Position numbers and translations under genes: made by a program
Origin: Budvicia aquatica DSM 5075 = ATCC 35567
GTDB taxonomy: Bacteria; Pseudomonadota; Gammaproteobacteria; Enterobacterales; Enterobacteriaceae
Assembly: GCF_000427805.1 (NCBI RefSeq)
Contig: NZ_KE386585.1
Span: forward strand, 177,812-241,811
Direction of reading: 5' to 3'
DNA: 64,000 nucleotides
Notes under the pieces: model-generated
The model's database searches: none
What the model saw: the letters and a program-made list of their open reading frames with translations, nothing else
What the model was told of the DNA's origin: nothing
In this document: piece by piece, positions 9,994 through 18,042 of the stretch
Layout of the letters: every line of letters begins with the position of its first letter
Numbering within the stretch: position 1 is the first letter of the stretch

Positions 9994-10153
9994 ATGAGTT
10001 GCTCAAATAACCAACAAGTACTTAATTATATCCAAACCAGCCCTGAGTTCTCGGCTGCAAGAATGGCGCTTGTCGATGATAAAAAATAGAAAGATATGGC
10101 TGGCTGATGCTTATGATATACGAAGCAATAGTCAAGATTGGGAGTCTGTATAA
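9994..10153 (+). pseudogene. Short frameshifted ORF remnant, unknown family
   Basis: A plus-strand frame of 31 codons starts MSCSNNQQVLNYIQTSPEF and stops in TAG just after a run of six A. Removing one A joins it to a second frame containing KIWLADAYDIRSNSQDWESV before TAA, about 53 residues in all. Both halves look protein-like. There is no clear ribosome site, and a TAA lies shortly upstream. I read it as the debris of a larger gene, or as a small gene broken at a homopolymer. The family is not recognised. Confidence 0.35.
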
Positions 10154-10239
10154 TTTTTAGCCGTTATCATTAGGCTTGATGCTGATATAAATCTGGCATG
10201 TTAGATAAAGCGCTAAGCTAATCTGCTATGCCAGATATA

Positions 10240-10276
10240 CCGCTACGGCAGAAGCCCCCCTCTTTTGCCGTAGCGG
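10240..10276. repeat. Perfect 11-bp inverted repeat (hairpin)
   Basis: CCGCTACGGCA (10240-10250) and its exact complement TGCCGTAGCGG (10266-10276) flank a 15-nt loop. It lies about 120 bp beyond the exonuclease stop. No T-run follows on either strand, so it is a stable hairpin or repeat rather than a standard terminator. Confidence 0.6.
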
Positions 10277-10394
10277 GTAAACCAATCTTTGACGGTCGGG
10301 TTAGGTTGCACCTACCGGTGCAATAAAATGAACGGTGATAACCTGCAAATTGAAACACAAGGATATGAGTAGAAAAAATCACACTGCAACCAAA

Positions 10395-10958
10395 CTAGCG
10401 TTCAGGCCGATGATAAAGCTCCTGTTGATAAATCAGCCGGAACAGCTCAGCTTGGTATTTAGCATCACACAAAGCATCGTGGTTTCCTTCCAGCGTCGGG
10501 TGCAGCTGTTTATCGATTGAACTGGACCTGGTGTCATGCCAGCTACATCCGGTCGCGCCCATAAAGAGTGCCTTAATATCCAGCGCAGCAAAACCGAACG
10601 GGTTTTCTCCCAAATACTTCAAAAAATAGTAATTCACGAATGACCAATCGAAGGGAGCATTAAGACCGACAAACACCGGAGTCGCGTTTTCAGGAAGGTT
10701 GTTTGCAATCCAAGTGGCAAACTGAGCCATTGCCTCTTCGGGAGCAAGCCCGTCGGCTTGAGCCTGTTGTAAAGTCAGGCCTGAAATCTTCAGTGCAGCA
10801 TCAACCGCTTGGTCGCTAATCGGCTTAAGCGTCATTAAAAACTCGATTTCGGGTTGATATACCAGACAGGCACCTAAGGTCAGCATACTGTGTTCGCTGA
10901 CTATTGGCCCTGCGGTCTCGATATCCACCGAAATAAAAGTCTCTTGTTTTTGGTTCAT
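10395..10958 (-). CDS. DEDDh-family 3'-5' exonuclease
   Basis: A single-domain nuclease of 187 aa from the DnaQ-like superfamily that digests nucleic acid from 3' ends using two metal ions. The four acidic residues and the general-base His can be placed: Asp12 and Glu14 in SVDIETAG, Asp104 in NAPFDWSF, and His160 and Asp165 in GNHDALCDA. The size is close to RNase T and oligoribonuclease, but it shows no features that would assign it to either. It is preceded by CGGAG seven bases before the ATG. It is probably its own transcription unit. Substrate (DNA or RNA) unknown. Confidence 0.85.
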   Translation of the reverse strand: MNQKQETFISVDIETAGPIVSEHSMLTLGACLVYQPEIEFLMTLKPISDQAVDAALKISGLTLQQAQADGLAPEEAMAQFATWIANNLPENATPVFVGLNAPFDWSFVNYYFLKYLGENPFGFAALDIKALFMGATGCSWHDTRSSSIDKQLHPTLEGNHDALCDAKYQAELFRLIYQQELYHRPER

Positions 10959-11149
10959 TACACGACTCCGAACAATAGTTATTGACTCATCCCGCTATGA
11001 TTAGCAAGGGTTCCAGGTAACGAACGATTTGGTAACAAGGTTCTGATAATTGACGTTTCCAATAATGGGAAGATAAACACAACAAGGTGCGTATCACATC
11101 TCTATCCGAGCCGAATTCAAGCGTAAGTATAATTTAACAGAATCCAATA

Positions 11150-12511
11150 TTATTGCTTAAAAAACATCAGGATATTATATAGCCCGTCATAACATCTAAG
11201 ATTTTGTTTAAACCAAGGATGATCAATTAACAAAGCGACTTGCTCAATTTGCCCGGCACTTGGCTGGGTTCCGCTTTGGTTAAACTTTTCATACCAACGG
11301 TAAAGTTGATCAACGGTGTCATTATGATGATTTAAGGAAATCTGATTAAGTAAGAAGATCAGGCGATCCCATTTATTCAAACGATTTGCCAGTTGGTTAC
11401 AGGCGATAAATTGATGAGGAGATTCAGCTTTAGCCACTAATATCTGTAACTCAAGCAGTGACAGCGACAGCTGCTGTTTAGCAAATAATCTGACCGCCTC
11501 TTTGGTTACCGTAGGGGAAATATCCATTACGGAGTTCAATAAAAGATCTCTCACAGAACCGGTTAACAGCTTAACTAATAGCTGTAACGCCGCGCGTCTT
11601 ACAGAGGGAAAGTGATGTTGCATAAAGGGTGAAACAATAGATATGGCCTGCGGATGCTGTATTGCCCCTATTCCCCACAGTGCACAGCTTAACTTTTTGG
11701 CGGTTTCCGCTTTATCCTGCAATACCAGACAATAAAAGGCCGCAAGATCCATGCCCCGATCATTCAACTGTTTAATAGCCCAGCTTCTGATGCGGGTATG
11801 ATGATCAAATAATAACGCCTCAATTTGGTGTTTGGCTAATAACGGGGAGCTATGTTGATTGAGGTATTCTATGGCCATTAGCCGTATTGGTGCAAAGCTG
11901 TCGTGTAAAACAATCAGTAACTGTTGCTGACTGACGGATTTGGCCTCGGTTAAAAATAGCCTCACCGCAGTGAATCGCACCATAACATCGTCATGGTTTA
12001 AGGCTAACTCAATGATCTCACCAGTGGAAAGCAGGTGATGGTCAATAACAAGTTGAAGAGCCAGGCGAGCGACCTTAGGGCGTTTATCTGATATAGCCGA
12101 AATAATATGCTGCTGATTTTCTGGCTGAAGTAAAAAGCCAACCACTCGATTCACACTGGCTAAATGGTCATCCCGGCCACAGTCCAATAGCTGGTAAAGT
12201 TCGGGTAAACAAGAGGTCATGCTTTGAGCATGTTGATTGATTAATAGCTCAGCTAGACTGTGCTGTGCCGCTAATCTGACCTCAACAACCCAATCATTTA
12301 AGCATGAAATGATATCGGGCATCGCACGTGCATCCTGCATCAGACCGAGTAATGCAACGGCTTGCTGGCGGATAAAACCATTATAGTGATGGCACAGCTG
12401 GCGCAAATCATCCGGACTGTCAGCCCGCCACTGCGGTTGCTTGAAATGGGTATTTTTAGGCGCATCCAATTGGATTTGCATCTGTTTGATTAGGGCATCC
12501 AGCCTATTCAT
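11150..12511 (-). CDS. HEAT-repeat domain protein
   Basis: A 453-aa protein made almost entirely of paired helices of the HEAT type, for example IRQQAVALLGLMQDARAMPD, VRLAAQHSLAELL, IRSWAIKQLNDRG and VRRAALQLLVKLLTG. There is no signal peptide or membrane segment, so it is probably a cytoplasmic scaffold. Nothing in the sequence indicates catalysis. GGAGA sits eight bases before the ATG. A perfect 14-bp inverted repeat lies 50 bp upstream. Partners and function are unknown. Confidence 0.75.
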   Translation of the reverse strand: MNRLDALIKQMQIQLDAPKNTHFKQPQWRADSPDDLRQLCHHYNGFIRQQAVALLGLMQDARAMPDIISCLNDWVVEVRLAAQHSLAELLINQHAQSMTSCLPELYQLLDCGRDDHLASVNRVVGFLLQPENQQHIISAISDKRPKVARLALQLVIDHHLLSTGEIIELALNHDDVMVRFTAVRLFLTEAKSVSQQQLLIVLHDSFAPIRLMAIEYLNQHSSPLLAKHQIEALLFDHHTRIRSWAIKQLNDRGMDLAAFYCLVLQDKAETAKKLSCALWGIGAIQHPQAISIVSPFMQHHFPSVRRAALQLLVKLLTGSVRDLLLNSVMDISPTVTKEAVRLFAKQQLSLSLLELQILVAKAESPHQFIACNQLANRLNKWDRLIFLLNQISLNHHNDTVDQLYRWYEKFNQSGTQPSAGQIEQVALLIDHPWFKQNLRCYDGLYNILMFFKQ

Positions 12512-12560
12512 TTAATATTCTCTCCTTAGATTTTCACCAACATAGCTTTTTTATAATTGA

Positions 12561-12597
12561 AATAACACCATGAGATTAAAAAACTCATGGTGTTATT
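12561..12597. promoter_or_regulatory. Perfect 14-bp inverted repeat upstream of the HEAT-repeat gene
   Basis: AATAACACCATGAG (12561-12574) and its exact complement CTCATGGTGTTATT (12584-12597) flank a 9-nt A-rich loop. The position, 50-86 bp before the start codon, suits an operator or a leader hairpin. No T-run follows on the minus strand, so it is not a simple attenuator. Confidence 0.55.
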
Positions 12598-12876
12598 GCT
12601 CCTCCAGCTCAGTTGCCTGTTTAGAAGTTTGATTTCGCACTCTGTACCCTATCCTAGATAAACACTAATAAATAGAAATACACTTAAATTAAGCACAAAT
12701 GAATTAACCTCAAACTGAACTCGGTTTATGAGATACGCGACCCTAGGAGAAATAAGGAAAATAGCGTCAAGGACAGGTTCTAATTTGGCAACACCACTGC
12801 GGACAAAGCAAATAATTTTAGCTATTGGCTTCCAACATTCTTTTGGGCGTTGTTCTAACCTGAGGGGTTGGTGGAT
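12598..12876. other. Intergenic spacer
   Basis: About 280 bp between the inverted repeat and the terminator hairpin. It presumably contains the HEAT-gene promoter. No gene or known repeat recognised. Confidence 0.4.
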
Positions 12877-12929
12877 AAACAGCGAATAACTCTTAGCAAA
12901 TAGAAGCAGAGTTAGTTCGCTGTTTTTTT
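12877..12929. terminator. Terminator hairpin downstream of the lyase gene
   Basis: Arms AAACAGCGAATAACTC (12877-12892) and GAGTTAGTTCGCTGTTT (12909-12925) pair over 16 bp with one bulged base. On the plus strand the stem runs into seven T (12923-12929). On the minus strand it is followed only by TTTAT. It most likely ends minus-strand transcription from the lyase and blocks plus-strand readthrough. Confidence 0.65.
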
Positions 12930-13144
12930 ATACCGTCTGTTTAGCCAAACAAATAGTGGTGACTAGATTCTCCAGCATTTGCTGTCGCCAGCTCAGATGC
13001 TGAGGCTTAATATCGCTGCTTTCAACATAATTTAGCCAGTAACGGGCAGAAAGTTTTACTCTGCAAGTTCTGCTGGCCCGGCTTGCCGTTCCAGCCCGCA
13101 TAGCGTTCAGCAACTGTCTATTCTCCACCATTTTTACTGCGACT

Positions 13145-14485
13145 CTATTTTTTTAATTCATCATCTACGCATTCAGCTGACTCACCAAGGTAATGTAAAG
13201 GATCTAGGATTTTATTAATATCCAACGTATCCGGTATATTTTCTTTATTAAGCTCATCATGAATTGACTCAGCAAAGGTGATCTTTTTCTCTATAGAATT
13301 CATGGCTGCTTCATATAGAATATGGTGTGCTGCAGGACGTCCAATGTGTTCAGCTAACTGCATCATTACGGCTTCAGAAAGAATTAACCCCCCGGATATA
13401 TTTAGGTTTTTCTTCATATTTTCAGGATAAACATTCAAACCGGAGATTAACTTATATAAACCTTCAACAAGAGATACAGCAAAGATAGACACCTCAGGCA
13501 ATGACACATCTAAAATATTACTCTCAGCAGCATCTCCTTCATTCATTCTTATCATTGATGTATTAGCCAACATCATTCTTGAACGCAACAATTGTGACAC
13601 CCCCACAAGGTTTTGGGCATGCTGCGGATTTCTCTTTTGTGACATCGTAGAACTCCCTACTTTGCCGTGATGAAAACTCTCTTCAACTTCAGCAATCTCG
13701 GTTCTTTGTAAGAAAATCACTTCTTCGCTAATTTTTTCTACGGTAGCAGCCAATAAACCAAAAATATTGATGTAAGCAGCTAATGAATCACAAGAAGATC
13801 TAACTGGGATTGAGGATGATTTGAGATTCAGTAACTCTGCGACTTCATCCTGTACATTCCGCCCATTTCCCCCCATAGCTGAAAAAACACCAACAGCACC
13901 TCCCATTGTGACAATAAAAGCATCTTCCGCTGCCTGTATTAAGCGAGTTTTATGTCGACGAATTTCAGCCCGCCAACCCGCCACTTTAAAGCCAAAAGTA
14001 ATCGGCAGTGCATGCTGACCATGGGTTCTACCCGCCTGAGGAATATTTTTTGTATCGGCCGCAAGCTTAGCCATCGCATTAAGAACATTATCGAGATCTG
14101 ACAAAATAATATTATGTGTTTCTCTTAACTGTAATACGGCCCCTGTATCGAAAATGTTTTGGGTCGTTGCTCCCCAATGTATATATGACGCAGCTTCAGT
14201 ACCACAAACCGCTTCATATTGACGCAATACGGGGACAAAAGGATGCATGGTTTCTTTGATACCTGCAGAGATTTTATCGGCATCTAATAATTTTACATCG
14301 GCCTTCTTTGCAATTATGTCTGCAGCAGATTTCGGTATCATCCCTAATTTAGCCTGAGCTAATGCTAATGCAGCTTCCACGTCTAGCCAACTTTGTATTG
14401 TGTTCGAGTCAGACCAGATATCTTTTGCTTTCTGACTAAACCAATGCCCTGTAATACACGAGTCAAACATTCCTACACTAGCCAT
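13145..14485 (-). CDS. Lyase of the fumarase/aspartase/adenylosuccinate lyase superfamily
   Basis: Cytoplasmic enzyme of 446 aa that should cleave a C-N (or C-O) bond by beta-elimination, releasing fumarate or a related acid. The three superfamily regions are present: GATTQNIFDTGAV, GRTHGQHALPITFGFK with the general-acid His, and the flexible signature loop GSSTMSQKRNP with the catalytic Ser. The loop has Ser-Gln where adenylosuccinate lyases have Met-Pro. A housekeeping PurB is unlikely because the gene sits alone, opposite a DcuC-type carrier. An N-succinyl, aspartate-like or cycloisomerase substrate is more plausible. GGATGAG precedes the ATG. Its AT-rich composition suggests transfer. It shares a control region with the divergent transporter. 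Confidence 0.8.
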   Translation of the reverse strand: MASVGMFDSCITGHWFSQKAKDIWSDSNTIQSWLDVEAALALAQAKLGMIPKSAADIIAKKADVKLLDADKISAGIKETMHPFVPVLRQYEAVCGTEAASYIHWGATTQNIFDTGAVLQLRETHNIILSDLDNVLNAMAKLAADTKNIPQAGRTHGQHALPITFGFKVAGWRAEIRRHKTRLIQAAEDAFIVTMGGAVGVFSAMGGNGRNVQDEVAELLNLKSSSIPVRSSCDSLAAYINIFGLLAATVEKISEEVIFLQRTEIAEVEESFHHGKVGSSTMSQKRNPQHAQNLVGVSQLLRSRMMLANTSMIRMNEGDAAESNILDVSLPEVSIFAVSLVEGLYKLISGLNVYPENMKKNLNISGGLILSEAVMMQLAEHIGRPAAHHILYEAAMNSIEKKITFAESIHDELNKENIPDTLDINKILDPLHYLGESAECVDDELKK

Positions 14486-14541
14486 AACTCATCCGCCTCT
14501 ATTTTGATTTTGGTTATATTAATATATACATTCATTTATGA

Positions 14542-14557
14542 TGTGATAAAAGTCACA
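14542..14557. promoter_or_regulatory. CRP-binding site between lyase and DcuC-type transporter
   Basis: TGTGATAAAAGTCACA is a perfect match to the CRP consensus TGTGA-N6-TCACA. It lies 57 bp before the lyase start and about 190 bp before the transporter start, so catabolite control of the lyase is the simplest reading. Confidence 0.75.
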
Positions 14558-14652
14558 ATTTAAATAAAACAATCAATTCATTGTTTTATTTGATAAATAA
14601 TCATATTTTCTCAAAATGAGGGGAACATCACACTTAACAATATTACCTAATG

Positions 14653-14668
14653 GTTATACTCGAATAAC
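14653..14668. promoter_or_regulatory. Possible LysR-type operator
   Basis: GTTAT-ACTCGA-ATAAC, a short inverted repeat of the T-rich/A-rich kind bound by LysR regulators, lies 82 bp upstream of the transporter. The nearby LysR gene (16304-17239) is the obvious candidate. The pattern is short and could be chance. Confidence 0.35.
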
Positions 14669-14749
14669 ATTAACAACCAAACCTATCAGCATAAAGTTGT
14701 GATACTTGCTCTTTCACATAACCATGATTAATTCTTTGTGAGATATAAA

Positions 14750-16234
14750 ATGACTGAGTCTACTGATATGAAAAACATCAAAAAATCCTTATTTATATGG
14801 ACAATCAGCATCCCAATTATTTTAGCTTCTATATATTTTTGTTTTGGTCAAAAGGCATTTATTCTTGCCGTCTCTTTTATTGTTATTATATTGATTGGTA
14901 TGGGAATAATGCGAAAAATATACGCACAAGCCCTAGTACTAGTCGGTGGGTGTGTACTTTTATTAATAGCAGCATTTCTTTTCCCTGATAGCACAATAAC
15001 GAGTGCCAGTTCAGGCTCAAAAGTCATTGATGTCTTTATGGAAATAAAAAATGTCTTCAGTAAGAATATTGCCAGCTTAGGGCTTATTATCATGGTCATT
15101 GCCGGTTTTTCACGCTATATGAATGATATAGGTGCATCTGGAAAATTGGTTGAGATCTGTGTAAAACCTTTAGGAAGATTAAAGTCTAGGTATATGCTTC
15201 TTGGCGGGTGTTACATACTAATGCAACTTTTAGCATTATTTATATCAAGCCCATCGGGCCTGGCTCTTCTTATGATGTCTACGTTGTATCCCATCCTACG
15301 TTCTATTGGATGTAGCAAAGCATCAGTTGCGGCCGTTATTGCATCAGGAATTTGTATCGATTATGGCCCATCCGCAACCGGCAGTATTTTGATTGCTGAA
15401 ATCACTGGTTATGATCTATTTAGCTTTTTTGTTGAAAAACAGATTCCCATTGTATGGATACTTTTTATATTTATCGGTGTTATGCATATGTTTGTCCAAG
15501 CTTATTGGGACAAAAAAGAAACAGTATCATTGCAAGATGATGACTTATTAATGCATCAACAAGCATCACCAGAAAAAGTGCCTTATCTATTTGCCCTCCT
15601 CCCAATAATCCCCATGATACTTCTTTTTATATTTTCTAGCTTAGTTGAAGAATGGCTTCCAAAAGAAATTCGATTTAAAATGGATGTTGTTACGGCTATG
15701 TTTATTTCATTTTTCATTGCATTATTTTTCGATTTCATTCGTACGTTAAGCATAAAAAAGGCAGCCGACAAAATAGCAGGCCTTTTTGACCAAATGGGAC
15801 AATCATTTATTATGATCGTTTCAATTTTACTCTGTGCTCAAGTCCTTGCTCAAGGAATGATTAAAATAGGGTTTATTGAAACACTATTTAGTTTTATACC
15901 TTCTGGAACTCACACTCATATTCTCGTTGTTTTATCTTTCAGTATCTTAGTGTTTTTCAGTTCTGTTGTACTTGGTACAGGCTCAACCTTCAATGCCTTT
16001 GCACCTTTAGCGGCGGAAGTTGCTAAAGGTGCGGGAGTATCTGTATACAAGGTTCTTATTCCAATGCATTTTTCTGGCAGCTTAGGTCGTAGTTTCTCTC
16101 CTATAGCAGGAGTAACAATTGCCGTCGCCGGGTTAGTTGGATTAACACCATTTGATATCATTAAACGAAATGCTCTACAGCTTGGTAGTGCTTATATATT
16201 AATGTTAATACTCTCTCACTTTTTGATTGTATAA
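14750..16234 (+). CDS. C4-dicarboxylate carrier, DcuC family
   Basis: Integral membrane transporter of 494 aa from the anaerobic C4-dicarboxylate uptake/efflux family. It aligns with E. coli DcuC along its length, including ASPSG-type segments (ISSPSGLALLMMSTLYPILR), a GLIIMVIAGFSRYM segment, GTGSTFNAFAPLAAE and FSGSLGRSFSPIAGVTIAVAG. I favour the ATG at 14750 with GTGAG upstream; an in-frame GTG at 14738 and an ATG at 14768 are alternatives. It would export or exchange the fumarate-like product of the lyase, or import its substrate. AT-rich codon use matches the lyase and the LysR gene, which suggests they arrived together. Confidence 0.85.
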   Translation: MTESTDMKNIKKSLFIWTISIPIILASIYFCFGQKAFILAVSFIVIILIGMGIMRKIYAQALVLVGGCVLLLIAAFLFPDSTITSASSGSKVIDVFMEIKNVFSKNIASLGLIIMVIAGFSRYMNDIGASGKLVEICVKPLGRLKSRYMLLGGCYILMQLLALFISSPSGLALLMMSTLYPILRSIGCSKASVAAVIASGICIDYGPSATGSILIAEITGYDLFSFFVEKQIPIVWILFIFIGVMHMFVQAYWDKKETVSLQDDDLLMHQQASPEKVPYLFALLPIIPMILLFIFSSLVEEWLPKEIRFKMDVVTAMFISFFIALFFDFIRTLSIKKAADKIAGLFDQMGQSFIMIVSILLCAQVLAQGMIKIGFIETLFSFIPSGTHTHILVVLSFSILVFFSSVVLGTGSTFNAFAPLAAEVAKGAGVSVYKVLIPMHFSGSLGRSFSPIAGVTIAVAGLVGLTPFDIIKRNALQLGSAYILMLILSHFLIV

Positions 16235-16253
16235 TGTTAGCTATACACTAAAA

Positions 16254-16293
16254 AAGAGCTTGCTATAATTAGACATAGTTATCGCAAGCTCTT
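16254..16293 (-). terminator. Rho-independent terminator between dcuC-like and lysR-like genes
   Basis: AAGAGCTTGC (16254-16263) pairs perfectly with GCAAGCTCTT (16284-16293). Read on the minus strand the stem is followed by TTTTAG, so it ends the LysR transcript. It probably also stops the convergent transporter transcript. Confidence 0.8.
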
Positions 16294-16303
16294 AAATTAG
16301 ATA

Positions 16304-17239
16304 TTACAGTGGTTCCGAATATCTATCTGGTATTGGTTGTTTTTGATAAATATATTCAAGATATCTCTGTATATGAGGTGAATTTAAATTAGAAAGAGTA
16401 AAGAAGGATGAATCATTTAGTACTTCTGGAATAAAATCTTTAAATATAATTTGAGGGTCATTAATAGTTGAGACAGGAAATGATGGCATTAAACAAACGC
16501 CCACATTTGCCCTTACAAAATCCAAGGCTAAGTATGAATCAGAAACTTCAGCAATAATATTATATGACACTCCTGACTTGTCTAACACGCGATCAAGCTT
16601 TGTTCTTGAAATATTTCTTTTAGTAAACACAATCATTCTTTTTTGATTAAGATCCTCTGGCGTAATGACATCTTTGCTAGCTAATTCATCAAGCCGATTC
16701 ATCGCACAGACTATCTTGGTTCTTCTTAAAGGAAATGCACTAACATTGATACTCGCCGTATTCAGAGATGAGTCACCAAGAGCGATATCAGCTCGACCCT
16801 CATTTAAATTACTTAATAATTTTGAAGCTGTGACAATATCTATTTTTACGGTTACATCTGGATTTTCTTTTATATATTGAGCAGTCAAAGGCATAAGAAA
16901 GCAATATGCAATTGTAGGTGTTGAAATTATTCTTAAAGATTTTTTTTCTTCTTTATTCCACTCAAATTTGGTTAGTCTTTCAAAAGAGTCTGAAATTTTA
17001 ACAATTTCTTCATATAATGATAATGCATCTGAATTAGGTATTAATTTACCTTTTTCCCTTTTAAATAAAACACATCCTGATCTTGACTCAATTAAGCTTA
17101 GTGTTCTACTGATTGCTGGTTGGGAAATACCCAGAAGTTCCGCAGCTAAGGTTGCCGTTCTAACTTCAATTAGTGTTTTTATTATTTCTAAATCTCTTAA
17201 TGTAGCCCAACCACCTGACCAAGAAGATTTTTTCACCAT
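16304..17239 (-). CDS. LysR-type transcriptional regulator
   Basis: DNA-binding regulator of 311 aa. The N-terminal winged helix-turn-helix is clear (ATLAAELLGISQPAISRTL), followed by a periplasmic-binding-like effector domain (SLRIISTPTIAYCFLMPLTA, then FPLRRTKIVCAMNRLDE). I choose the ATG at 17239, which has TAAGG eight bases upstream, over a TTG at 17278. The gene is very AT-rich and convergent with the DcuC-type gene. It is the likely regulator of the lyase/transporter pair, with the lyase substrate or a C4-dicarboxylate as possible effector (inference). Confidence 0.85.
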   Translation of the reverse strand: MVKKSSWSGGWATLRDLEIIKTLIEVRTATLAAELLGISQPAISRTLSLIESRSGCVLFKREKGKLIPNSDALSLYEEIVKISDSFERLTKFEWNKEEKKSLRIISTPTIAYCFLMPLTAQYIKENPDVTVKIDIVTASKLLSNLNEGRADIALGDSSLNTASINVSAFPLRRTKIVCAMNRLDELASKDVITPEDLNQKRMIVFTKRNISRTKLDRVLDKSGVSYNIIAEVSDSYLALDFVRANVGVCLMPSFPVSTINDPQIIFKDFIPEVLNDSSFFTLSNLNSPHIQRYLEYIYQKQPIPDRYSEPL

Positions 17240-17523
17240 TACCGTTGCCTTATTTTTTATATAATCGCTAGAACACAAATTAGCTTTATCGAGCTATACA
17301 CCTAAAATATTTCCAGATTAACATGTTATACTATATAAATGAGTACGTTAAATATTAATTGGGGTTGTATGTTATAGCATCAAACAAGCATGGATAACAT
17401 AGATATATGATGCATTGATGTGTTCATATTGATAATCAAAAAAACAATAGATATTAACCACATAAAAAACTTAGGTCGGCACATTAGATTCCCCAGCTCG
17501 TCCCCTCCTATTCACAATTCACA
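17240..17523. other. Intergenic region, no gene seen
   Basis: AT-rich stretch of 284 bp that should contain the LysR promoter. No motif stands out. Confidence 0.4.
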
Positions 17524-17745
17524 TTAAAATGAATATTTCAGACCTAACGTGGCTCTAGTATCACGATAGCCATATTGGCCAATCTGTTGAGCTACATTGG
17601 TCCACAGGCTGATATTTAGGTTTAACTGCCCGTCGATACCCAGTTTGACTTCTGCCAGATTTTTAGCGCCCTGCCGTTCTATTGTGGCACCACCGTCCAT
17701 CGTTGCCCCGATGATGTTAATTGCGCTGGGTATTGCCCTATACCG
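17524..17745 (-). pseudogene. Remnant of an autotransporter beta-barrel C-terminus
   Basis: An open minus-strand frame of 73 codons ends in GLKYSF and TAA, the aromatic-terminated last strand of a type V barrel. It also contains EVKLGIDGQLNLNISLWTN, which fits the penultimate strands, and GQYGYRDTRATLGLKYSF. An in-frame TAG at 17746-17748 precedes it. There is no start codon with a ribosome site and no passenger upstream, so it is the 3' end of a lost gene. It is not a copy of the barrel at 6729, which ends differently. Confidence 0.7.
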
Positions 17746-17898
17746 CTATTTGGCAAAAAATCCCGCGAGTAATATTACATTCGAGCCATTTTCAAAACCC
17801 ATTAGGGTATAGCGCCATATTAACCCGTAACCCGGTGCCGGTTGAAAATCAGCCGTTCATATCATTATTTTTGCTTTAATTTGAGCATCTGCCAATTA

Positions 17899-17948
17899 TT
17901 TGAGTGCGGTCACGGAATAACCTGCTGCCTCTATGGTATCGTCCCCGG
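17899..17948 (+). promoter_or_regulatory. CRP-dependent promoter of the ygcWUNO unit
   Basis: TTTGAGTGCGGTCACG (17899-17914) matches the CRP consensus with one mismatch in each half. After 22 bp comes TATCGT (17937-17942), a weak -10 box, giving a start near 17949-17950 and a CRP centre about 42 bp upstream, the class II geometry. The same parts at the same spacing occur before ygcE. Confidence 0.6.
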
Positions 17949-17949
17949 C

Positions 17950-18019
17950 AGTTACTGAAGAGATAAAGAGAAAAGTGACTTCTGTATTTTTACAGAAGTG
18001 GGCTTTTCTCTTTTTTTTT
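17950..18019 (+). promoter_or_regulatory. Predicted antitermination leader of ygcW
   Basis: Two exclusive RNA folds can be drawn. The terminator pairs GAGAAAAG (17968-17975) with CTTTTCTC (18003-18010) and ACTTCTGTA with TACAGAAGT, followed by nine T (18011-18019). The anti-terminator pairs AGTTACT (17950-17956) with AGTGACT (17974-17980), which would consume the terminator's 5' arm. The loop between them is purine-rich (AAGAGAT, AAAGAGAAA). The same design precedes ygcE. YgcP, a GlpP-type antiterminator encoded in the cluster, is the likely ligand-responsive binder (inference). Confidence 0.7.
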
Positions 18020-18042
18020 GCATTTAATTCACGGGGTCAGTT

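Larger units (their letters stand above)
9531..10394. other. AT-rich intergenic region upstream of the autotransporter
   Basis: About 860 bp. The first 400 bp is extremely AT-rich, a likely H-NS-type silenced promoter region for the autotransporter. Beyond it lie a decayed reading frame (9994-10153) and a perfect 11-bp inverted repeat (10240-10276), described separately. I see no other gene. Confidence 0.5.

Noticed and set aside
12928-13131. 67-codon minus ORF after the lyase gene
   Set aside because: No ribosome site before its ATG, Arg-rich without a recognisable fold, and its stop lies in the terminator stem; probably untranslated 3' sequence.
14580-14620. FNR-like TTGAT...ATCA sequence upstream of the DcuC-type gene
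   Set aside because: The half-sites are five bases apart instead of four and imperfect; not distinguishable from AT-rich background.
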